Source: an uncultured Collinsella sp.
Lineage (GTDB): Bacteria; Actinomycetota; Coriobacteriia; Coriobacteriales; Coriobacteriaceae
Reading direction: 5' to 3'
Assembly: GCA_958419975.1 (NCBI GenBank)
Contig: CATZIG010000048.1
Coordinates: forward strand, 1-10,809
DNA length: 10,809 nt
Shown: in pieces, positions 6,810 to 10,809 of the stretch
Layout of the letters: every line of letters begins with the position of its first letter
Numbering within the stretch: the first letter of the stretch is position 1
Notes under the pieces: generated by a model
What the model was told of the DNA's origin: nothing
Seen by the model: the letters and a program-made list of their open reading frames with translations, nothing else
Database searches by the model: none
Program-made: the position numbers and the translations under genes

Positions 6810-7790
6810 ATGAAATTCGCACGCGATTGTCGTTCGAGCGAATCCAACGAAGCAACCGCGCAGCTGCTGTTTGAAGCGCTGCCGTGGATTAAGAACCTGA
6901 CCGGCAAGACGGTTGTTATCAAATATGGCGGAGCCGCCATGGTTGATGAGCAGCTGCGCCGCGACGTGATGAGCGACATCGTTTTGCTCAAGATCATCGG
7001 TATGCGCCCCGTCATCGTGCACGGCGGCGGCAAGGCCATCAACGAGGCGCTGAGCCATTACGATATTCCCGTCGAGTTTAAGAACGGCCAGCGCGTGACC
7101 ACGCCGGCGACTATGGATATCGTGCGCGAGGTGCTGGGCGGCAAGGTCAACCAGGAGCTGGTTGCTGCCATCAACCACCACGGCAACCTGGCCGTGGGCG
7201 TGTCGGGCAGCGATGCCGGCACGCTCATCGCCGAGCCGCTCGACCCCGAGCTCGGTCGCGTGGGCAAAGTGACGCACGTCAACACCGACTATATCGAGCG
7301 CTTACTCGATAGCGAGTACATCCCCGTCATCGCTACCGTCGCGGCGGGGGAGGACGGCGGTTTCTTCAACATCAACGCCGACACCGCCGCCGGTGCCGTT
7401 GCCGCGGCGCTCCATGCGCATAAGGCGATCTTTTTGACCGATGTCGATGGCCTGTACAAGGACTTTGGCGACAAGGACTCGCTTATCTCCAACCTAACGC
7501 TCGACGAGGTTAACGAAATGCTCTACGGCGGCGAGGTCGATAAGGGCATGATTCCCAAGCTGCGTGCGGCTGTCGACGCGCTTACCGCTGGCGTGTTCCG
7601 AGCCCACATCATCAATGGCACGACGCCGCATTCGCTGCTCCTGGAGCTGCTGACCGATGCCGGCGTCGGCACCGTGATCCATTCCACCGAGACGGCTTAC
7701 GAGTTCGATACGCATCCGCATCCGCTTTCGACGTTTGCTGCGCGTCTGACCGAGAACCTTGACGAGGTCGAGAAGCTTCAGACGGTCTAG
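6810..7790 (+). CDS. argB: Acetylglutamate kinase
   Basis: ArgB phosphorylates N-acetylglutamate with ATP, usually the controlled step of this route. From ATG 6810 the protein has 326 residues. This start has GAGG at 6800-6803 with six-base spacing; an in-frame TTG at 6750 would add 20 residues but has no ribosome site. Amino-acid-kinase motifs are VVIKYGGAAM (35-44), VIVHGGGKAINEAL (68-81), NGQRVTTPATM (92-102), FFNINADTAAGAVAAAL (185-201), FLTDVDGLY (208-216) and KGMIPKLRA (245-253). An N-terminal helix region (EATAQLLFEALPWIKNLTGK, 14-33) precedes the kinase fold. It is typical of hexameric, arginine-inhibited acetylglutamate kinases and absent from the short E. coli type, so feedback inhibition by arginine is likely. 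About 36 residues extend past the usual C-terminal GT-V/M-I. The 81-base gap to argJ has no terminator. Confidence 0.95.
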   Translation: MKFARDCRSSESNEATAQLLFEALPWIKNLTGKTVVIKYGGAAMVDEQLRRDVMSDIVLLKIIGMRPVIVHGGGKAINEALSHYDIPVEFKNGQRVTTPATMDIVREVLGGKVNQELVAAINHHGNLAVGVSGSDAGTLIAEPLDPELGRVGKVTHVNTDYIERLLDSEYIPVIATVAAGEDGGFFNINADTAAGAVAAALHAHKAIFLTDVDGLYKDFGDKDSLISNLTLDEVNEMLYGGEVDKGMIPKLRAAVDALTAGVFRAHIINGTTPHSLLLELLTDAGVGTVIHSTETAYEFDTHPHPLSTFAARLTENLDEVEKLQTV

Positions 7791-7859
7791 CTGACCCGCA
7801 GCCGCCCCATTCCTGCACCCATAGCCCCGCGCCGTCTGGCGCCCAACGAAAGGCATCCC

Positions 7860-9143
7860 ATGTCACTTGCAGCTCAGCAATCGCTTGAATCCCATTACGT
7901 TATGCATACCTTTGGCCGCTCTCCGGTCGAGTTTGTCGAGGGTCACGGCATGAAGCTCACCGGCGACGATGGCCGTGAGTACCTCGACTTTCTTGCCGGC
8001 ATCGGCGTGTGCAGCCTAGGTCATGGCGACCCGGCTGTGCTCTCGGCGCTCGAGGCACAGACCAAAAAGCTCATGCATGTCTCCAATTACTTCTACATCG
8101 AGCAGCGCGGACAGGTCGCGGCGCTGCTGTCCAAGCTTGCTAACGACGACGTAGATGGTGCGCGCGTGCTTGCCGATGCCATTGCCGCCGGCGATGAGAC
8201 CACGGCAGCTGCTCTTGGTGCCCCGGCTGCGGATGAGCAGGTTTGGGAGACCTTCTTTGCCAACTCTGGCGCCGAGGCCAACGAGGGCTCGATGAAGCTC
8301 GCGCGCCTGTACGCCAAGCGTGCCGGTAATGGCGGCAACACCATCGTGTGCATGCGCGGCGGCTTCCACGGCCGTACGCTCGAGACCATTGCCGCCACCA
8401 TGCAGGATTGGCTGCAGGACAGCTTCCGCCCGCTGCCGGGTGGCTTTGTGGCTTGCACGCCCAACGATGTGGACGAGCTGCGTGCGATCTTTAAGCAGCT
8501 GGGGAGCGAGATTTGTGCCGTGATGCTCGAGCCGATCCAGGGTGAGAGTGGCGTGCACCCCATGACCGAGGAGTTTATGGCGACAGCGCGCGACCTGGCA
8601 CACGAAGTGGGCGCCGTGCTTATCGCCGACGAGGTCCAGTGCGGCATCTTCCGCTCCGGCAAGCCGTTTGCGTTCCAGACCTATGGCGTGGAGCCCGACA
8701 TCATGAGCCTTGCCAAGGGCATTGCCGACGGCGTGCCCATGGGTGCCGTGGTGGCAAAGAAGGAAATCGCCGACGTCTTTAAGCCCGGCGATCATGGTTC
8801 GACCTTTGGCGGTAGCTGCCTGGCCATCACGGCGTGTGCCGCGACGCTCTCCGCGCTCGTGCGCGGCGATTATGCCGACCATGCTGCCAAGGTAGGCGCC
8901 TATATGGAGGCAAAGCTCGCTAAGCTGCCGCACGTGACCGAGGTGCGTGGCCGCGGCTTGATGCTCGGCTGTGATTTGGATGATGCTGCGGGCGATGCGC
9001 ATGATATTGTTGCCCGCGCGCTGGCCGCCGGTGCCGTGATTAACGCTACGGGTGCCCATACGCTGCGTTTCCTGCCGCCGCTCGTCTGCGAGGAAGCCGA
9101 CGTGGATAGTCTGATTGAGATCCTGTCGGGTGTCTTGGGCTAA
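7860..9143 (+). CDS. argD: Acetylornithine aminotransferase
   Basis: This PLP-dependent class-III aminotransferase converts N-acetylglutamate semialdehyde plus glutamate to N-acetylornithine and 2-oxoglutarate. At 427 residues it is slightly longer than the usual about 390-400. Key sites are YLDFLAGIGVCSLGH (41-55), NSGAEANE (135-142, phosphate binding), GGFHGRTL (167-174), EPIQGE (224-229), ADEVQCGIFRSG (256-267, with Asp257 contacting the PLP ring), SLAKGIADGVPMGA (283-296, with Lys286 as the PLP lysine) and GSTFGG (313-318). The extra length is an Ala/Asp-rich insertion at about 95-126, before the NSGAEANE motif. ATG 7860 follows GAAAGG (7848-7853) by six bases. A small hairpin (GCGCC 7829-7833 with GGCGC 7838-7842) lies just before the ribosome site. 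ArgD is last in the cluster and followed by a terminator. Some family members also act in lysine synthesis. Confidence 0.95.
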   Translation: MSLAAQQSLESHYVMHTFGRSPVEFVEGHGMKLTGDDGREYLDFLAGIGVCSLGHGDPAVLSALEAQTKKLMHVSNYFYIEQRGQVAALLSKLANDDVDGARVLADAIAAGDETTAAALGAPAADEQVWETFFANSGAEANEGSMKLARLYAKRAGNGGNTIVCMRGGFHGRTLETIAATMQDWLQDSFRPLPGGFVACTPNDVDELRAIFKQLGSEICAVMLEPIQGESGVHPMTEEFMATARDLAHEVGAVLIADEVQCGIFRSGKPFAFQTYGVEPDIMSLAKGIADGVPMGAVVAKKEIADVFKPGDHGSTFGGSCLAITACAATLSALVRGDYADHAAKVGAYMEAKLAKLPHVTEVRGRGLMLGCDLDDAAGDAHDIVARALAAGAVINATGAHTLRFLPPLVCEEADVDSLIEILSGVLG

Positions 9144-9168
9144 CGCGGTGCAATAACTCAATTTGGAC

Positions 9169-9228
9169 CGGGTTCCGGACTGCTGACGTGCCCTATGCGG
9201 CATGATTCAGCGGTCTGGAGCCCGTTTT
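9169..9228 (+). terminator. Rho-independent terminator of the arg operon
   Basis: The arms 9169-9186 and 9207-9224 pair over 18 positions in the + strand RNA. Fifteen are Watson-Crick and three are G·U (T9173/G9220, G9177/T9216, T9181/G9212). The loop contains a further small hairpin (TGCC/GGCA), and four T residues follow (9225-9228). All three irregular pairs are wobble only in the + strand transcript, which supports a + orientation. It lies 25 bases after argD and closes the argCJBD unit. Confidence 0.8.
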
Positions 9229-9249
9229 GCCTTAGATTTGCTAAGGCAA
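9227..9249. other. Perfect hairpin directly after the argD terminator
   Basis: TTGCCTTAG (9227-9235) and CTAAGGCAA (9241-9249) form a nine-base-pair stem with a five-base loop ATTTG. It overlaps the T-tract of the preceding terminator. It lacks its own U-run on either strand, so its role is unknown; it may be a back-up 3' structure or the left flank of the repeat element that follows. Confidence 0.5.
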
Positions 9250-9261
9250 GGGGGACCTGCT

Positions 9262-9476
9262 GACCAAAAAACATCAAATATGAGTACTGCTACCGATTTG
9301 GTAGCAGCAGTTTTGGACTAATAAGGCCAGATATCAAGTCGAAATGGCGATGAATACACGATTTTGATCTAACTGTTAGTCCTTATAATGGACATATGTT
9401 GCGTAACTTAAGCAAATACTGTCTATTTATATGTTGCAAACAAAGTAGCAGTACTCATTTTTGCCATTTTTTGACC
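9262..9476. repeat. AT-rich inverted-repeat element (MITE-like)
   Basis: The ends 9262-9293 and 9445-9476 are imperfect inverted repeats of 32 bases (26 matches). The inner 13 bases (TGAGTACTGCTAC at the left end) are identical, and both contain an A6/T6 run. The 215-base segment is clearly AT-rich compared with its GC-rich surroundings. The left end also forms a local hairpin, CTGCTACC 9287-9294 with GGTAGCAG 9300-9307, followed by CAGTTTT. Inside are GGACTAA/TTAGTCC arms (9315-9321, 9376-9382) and a direct repeat ATATGTTGC (9394-9402, 9429-9437). No convincing coding sequence and no obvious target-site duplication are present. It could be a non-autonomous mobile element, a dispersed promoter or terminator module, or a small-RNA locus. 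Confidence 0.5.
9362..9389 (+). promoter_or_regulatory. Possible sigma-70-type promoter inside the AT-rich element
   Basis: A consensus -10 hexamer, TATAAT (9384-9389), follows a weak -35-like TTTTGA (9362-9367) with a 16-base spacer. A transcript would start near 9396 and run towards the tRNA-associated repeats. No clear gene follows: the reading frame from ATG 9396 runs through the inverted repeat and the T-arm-like repeats and looks spurious. In an AT-rich segment a TATAAT can occur by chance. Confidence 0.3.
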
Positions 9477-9497
9477 ACGGCCTTTGTGACAGACGTG

Positions 9498-9526
9498 CTG
9501 GCGGGTTCGAATCCCATGCGCTGGGC
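9498..9526 (+). repeat. T-arm-like direct repeat, copy 1
   Basis: This 29-base repeat matches 9683-9711 at 26 positions; the three differences are consecutive (CGC against AAA at 9519-9521). Its core GGGTTCGAATCCC is like a tRNA T-arm read on the + strand. The upstream sequence (9480-9497) has no anticodon arm or acceptor 5' half, so this is not a tRNA. It sits just past the minus-strand terminator at 9528-9560. Confidence 0.7.
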
Positions 9527-9527
9527 A

Positions 9528-9560
9528 TGGAAAAGGAAAGGCCTCCATCGCTGGAGGCCT
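9528..9560 (-). terminator. Minus-strand terminator after the tRNA 3'-end fragment
   Basis: AGGCCTCCA (9539-9547) and TGGAGGCCT (9552-9560) form a perfect nine-base-pair stem with a four-base loop. Read on the minus strand it is followed by the T-rich run TTCCTTTTCC. It lies ten bases downstream of the CCA of the tRNA fragment, the same arrangement as at the intact tRNA-Val, but with an unrelated stem sequence. Confidence 0.65.
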
Positions 9561-9570
9561 ATCAAATCAG

Positions 9571-9588
9571 TGGTGGGCGATGAGGGAT
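9571..9588 (-). pseudogene. 3'-terminal fragment of a tRNA-Val gene
   Basis: These 18 bases are identical, on the minus strand, to the last 18 of the intact tRNA-Val: the end of the T-loop, the 3' side of the T-stem, the acceptor strand, the discriminator A and CCA. The identity continues four bases past CCA, so the shared stretch on the + strand is 9567-9588 against 9750-9771. Just before the fragment (minus-strand sense) the sequence changes abruptly to GC-rich repeat DNA, so the 5' part of the tRNA is absent. It is followed by its own terminator. It is either a truncated tRNA gene or a junction left by recombination or insertion at the tRNA 3' end. Confidence 0.65.
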
Positions 9589-9682
9589 GTCCGCGTGCGG
9601 CTCCGCCGCCCGCATCCGCTTCGTCGCTCCGCTCCTCGCGTGCTGCGCTGGAAAACGCTTCGCGTTTCCTCAGCTCCGCACC
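9589..9682. repeat. GC-rich palindromic segment between the two tRNA-end repeats
   Basis: This 94-base segment is very GC-rich and strongly purine-biased on the minus strand. It contains the hairpins GCGGC/GCCGC (9597-9601 with 9605-9609, loop TCC) and a bulged stem across 9650-9669 centred on CGCTTCGCG. It starts exactly where the tRNA fragment stops matching the intact tRNA-Val, and ends where the second T-arm-like repeat begins. No coding function is apparent. It resembles a dispersed palindromic repeat, but copy number cannot be judged from this window. Confidence 0.5.
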
Positions 9683-9711
9683 CTGGCGGGTTCGAATCCC
9701 ATGAAATGGGC
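9683..9711 (+). repeat. T-arm-like direct repeat, copy 2
   Basis: This is the second copy of the 29-base repeat, 185 bases after the first. On the minus strand it follows the terminator of the intact tRNA-Val. The bases CCCAT TTC ATGGG (minus strand) can form a small hairpin next to the near-palindromic GGGATTCGAACCC. Like copy 1 it lacks the remainder of a tRNA. Confidence 0.7.
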
Positions 9712-9744
9712 GCAAACAAAACGGTCCCCTTGCGAGGACCGTTT
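9712..9744 (-). terminator. Rho-independent terminator of tRNA-Val
   Basis: On the minus strand AAACGGTCC (9744-9736) pairs with GGACCGTTT (9727-9719) over nine bases with an eight-base loop, and is followed by TGTTTG, giving a T-rich tail. It begins nine bases after the tRNA CCA end, as expected for a single-gene tRNA transcript. Confidence 0.75.
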
Positions 9745-9753
9745 CCAATTCAG

Positions 9754-9829
9754 TGGTGGGCGATGAGGGATTCGAACCCCCAGCCTTGTGCGTGTAAAGC
9801 ACCTGCGCTAACCGTTGCGCCAATCGCCC
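9754..9829 (-). tRNA. tRNA-Val, anticodon UAC
   Basis: On the minus strand this is a complete 76-base tRNA with an encoded CCA. The acceptor stem is GGGCGAT with ATCGCCC, followed by discriminator A and CCA. The D-stem is GCGC/GCGC around the loop AACGGTTA. The anticodon stem is GGTGC/GCACA (outermost pair G-A mismatched) with loop TTTACAC. The anticodon TAC lies at 9794-9796 and reads GUN valine codons, mainly GUA and GUG. The T-arm is GGGGG-TTCGAAT-CCCTC with one G·U pair. It has its own candidate promoter upstream and a terminator downstream. Confidence 0.95.
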
Positions 9830-9839
9830 GTGCGGAGAG

Positions 9840-9867
9840 AGTATAGCAAAACAATCGCCCCATTCAC
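9840..9867 (-). promoter_or_regulatory. Candidate promoter of tRNA-Val
   Basis: On the minus strand a -10 TATACT (9845-9840) lies ten bases before the first tRNA base, and a weak -35 GTGAAT (9867-9862) is 16 bases further upstream. The distance to the mature 5' end leaves only a short leader. Confidence 0.45.
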
Positions 9868-9959
9868 CTCATATCCATTAAAGGTAACCGGCGCGTGTCA
9901 CAGCGGAGCTGATTCAGTTGAGATTGCCTGAACATTCCGCCCCTCTTTACACCCTCGGG

Positions 9960-9965
9960 TATACT
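9960..9965 (+). promoter_or_regulatory. Possible -10 element for asnB
   Basis: TATACT (9960-9965), preceded by GG, lies 51 bases before the asnB ATG. No good -35 is seen at normal spacing: TTTACA at 9946-9951 is too close, and TTCCGC at 9935-9940 is weak with a 19-base spacer. The leader to asnB would be about 45 bases, too short for a T-box. The rest of 9830-9959 shows no gene. Confidence 0.35.
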
Positions 9966-10016
9966 CAAAAGCTACTGATTCGATTTGATGCCCAGCAACA
10001 GCAGAGGGGATAGTAT

Positions 10017-10809
10017 ATGTGCGGTTTTGTCGGTTTTGTCGGTGGGACGGATAACCAATCCGAGGTGCTCACCAAGATGATGGACCGCATCGTCCATCGC
10101 GGTCCCGACATGGGCGGTCAGTTTATCGACGGCCGCGTTGCCCTGGGCTTCCGCCGCCTGTCGATCCTCGACCTGACCGAGGCCGGCGCTCAGCCCATGG
10201 CCAATGAGGACGGCAGCGTCGTCATTGTCTTCAACGGCGAGATCTACAACTTCCAAGAACTCCGTTCCGAGCTCGAGGCCAAGGGCTACAAGTTCCACTG
10301 CGGCGCCGACACCGAGAGCCTCCTGCACGGCTACGAGGAGTGGGGCGAGGCCGTACTCGATCGTCTGCGCGGTATGTACGCCTTCGTCATCTGGGACAAA
10401 AAGAAGAACAAGCTTTTTGGCGCCCGCGACATCTTTGGCATCAAGCCGCTCTACTACTATCCCATGGCCGATGCGGGCGACGGCGCTCCGGGCGTGCTCT
10501 TTGGTTCCGAGATCAAGAGCTTCCTGGACTACCCGCACTTCCACAAGGCGGTCAACAAAAAGGCTCTGCGTCCGTACATGACGCTGCAGTATTCGGCGAC
10601 TGAGGAGACCTTCTTCGAGGGTGTCTACAAGCTGCCGCCGGCGCACTACTTTACCGTCGATATCCCGACCGGCAAGATGAACATCGAGCGCTACTGGGAT
10701 TGCGATTACTCTGCCGTCGAGAAGCCGTTCGAAGAGTATGTCGACGAGCTGGACGAGGTCGTGCACGAGAGCGTCGAGGCCCATCGCATCGCCGATGTCA
10801 AGGTCGCGT
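10017..10809 (+). CDS. asnB: Glutamine-hydrolysing asparagine synthetase (3' end missing)
   Basis: This is the first 264 residues of a class-II glutamine amidotransferase-type asparagine synthetase, which makes asparagine from aspartate, ATP and glutamine in the cytoplasm. After removal of Met1, Cys2 of MCGFVGFVGG is the N-terminal nucleophile that releases ammonia from glutamine. Other glutaminase residues are RGPD (28-31), GFRRLSILD (44-52), FNGEIYN (72-78) and GADTES (96-101). GMYAFVIWD, then ARDIFGIKPLYYY, and the GSEIKS segment lead into the linker. The window ends just before the expected ATP-pyrophosphatase P-loop (SGGxDSS), so the synthetase domain cannot be checked. The ATG follows GAGGGGA (10004-10010) by six bases. 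Related amidotransferases with the same fold act in sugar or peptide pathways, so the symbol rests on overall similarity to bacterial AsnB. Confidence 0.9.
   Translation, partial: MCGFVGFVGGTDNQSEVLTKMMDRIVHRGPDMGGQFIDGRVALGFRRLSILDLTEAGAQPMANEDGSVVIVFNGEIYNFQELRSELEAKGYKFHCGADTESLLHGYEEWGEAVLDRLRGMYAFVIWDKKKNKLFGARDIFGIKPLYYYPMADAGDGAPGVLFGSEIKSFLDYPHFHKAVNKKALRPYMTLQYSATEETFFEGVYKLPPAHYFTVDIPTGKMNIERYWDCDYSAVEKPFEEYVDELDEVVHESVEAHRIADVKVA

Noticed and set aside
8016..9203. Minus-strand open frame of 395 codons opposite argD
   Set aside because: It is a shadow of argD that also runs through its terminator. It is His/Arg-rich with no recognisable domain.
9498..9526. A + strand tRNA ending at the GGGTTCGAATCCC motif
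   Set aside because: Only the T-arm-like part exists. There is no D-arm, anticodon arm or acceptor pairing upstream and no CCA at the end, and the same holds for the copy at 9683.
9396..9704. Plus-strand open frame of 102 codons from ATG 9396, after a TATAAT
   Set aside because: It has no ribosome site, composition shifts from AT-rich to GC-rich along its length, and it crosses the inverted repeat, terminator and tRNA fragment. There is no protein-like pattern.
9455..9823. Minus-strand open frame of 122 codons covering the tRNA-Val and repeats
   Set aside because: It runs straight through a complete tRNA, two terminators and the T-arm-like repeats. Its translation contains phrases such as GGSNPSSPTT and MGFEPAST that arise when tRNA-like DNA is read as protein.
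9498..9829. Integrated genetic element using tRNA-Val as attachment site
   Set aside because: The duplicated tRNA 3' end resembles an att repeat, but only about 160 bases separate the two copies and there is no integrase or cargo. At most it is a relic or a repeat insertion.
9830..10016. T-box or other amino-acid riboswitch upstream of asnB
   Set aside because: The likely leader is only about 45 bases, and no T-box sequence or terminator/antiterminator pair is visible.
9972..10784. Minus-strand open frame of 270 codons opposite asnB
   Set aside because: It is antisense to a clear asparagine synthetase N-terminal domain. Its low-complexity Val/Leu/Asp composition is typical of a complementary-strand shadow.
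1..10809. CRISPR array, IS element, toxin-antitoxin pair or defence gene
   Set aside because: No regularly spaced repeats, transposase, nuclease or toxin-like small ORF with a ribosome site was found on either strand.

Overview
The window looks like chromosomal DNA from a high-GC member of the Actinomycetota. Gene content, the fused ECF ATPase and overall base use suggest a Coriobacteriia member such as Collinsella. This is inference from protein style and composition; no 16S rRNA or similar marker is present. All protein genes are on the + strand. The only minus-strand gene is a tRNA.

Positions 1-4000 hold an energy-coupling factor (ECF) vitamin transporter followed by two small flavin-type proteins. 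The tail of a membrane S component (RibU-like) overlaps a fused double ATPase (EcfA1-EcfA2), which overlaps the transmembrane coupling protein EcfT. Then come two tandem paralogous proteins of the pyridoxamine-phosphate-oxidase-like split-barrel family. The run ends at a very long GC-rich hairpin (about 4033-4090).

Positions 4000-9230 hold the acetylated-intermediate half of arginine biosynthesis in the order argC-argJ-argB-argD. ArgB phosphorylates N-acetylglutamate, ArgC reduces the product, ArgD transaminates it, and ArgJ moves the acetyl group from N-acetylornithine back to glutamate, so the cycle yields ornithine. An inverted repeat upstream of argC is a candidate ArgR operator. The 134-bp argC-argJ gap can fold into a branched structure closed by a 9-bp stem and followed by six T residues, which looks like an intra-operon terminator or attenuator. 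A strong terminator follows argD. No argF, argR, argG or argH is seen.

Positions 9144-10016 contain no convincing protein gene. In order they hold the argD terminator, an AT-rich segment of about 215 bp bounded by 32-bp imperfect inverted repeats (MITE-like), and a repeat cluster around a minus-strand tRNA-Val(UAC). In that cluster a T-arm-like direct repeat, a minus-strand terminator and a tRNA 3' end occur twice, separated by a GC-rich 94-bp segment. Only the right-hand copy has a complete tRNA.

From 10017 to the window end is the N-terminal part of a glutamine-hydrolysing asparagine synthetase (asnB).

The genes themselves are ordinary housekeeping genes. The items most worth a second look are the argC-argJ leader-like structure, the tRNA-associated repeat cluster and the AT-rich inverted-repeat element. 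I did not find convincing evidence of a wholly new system.
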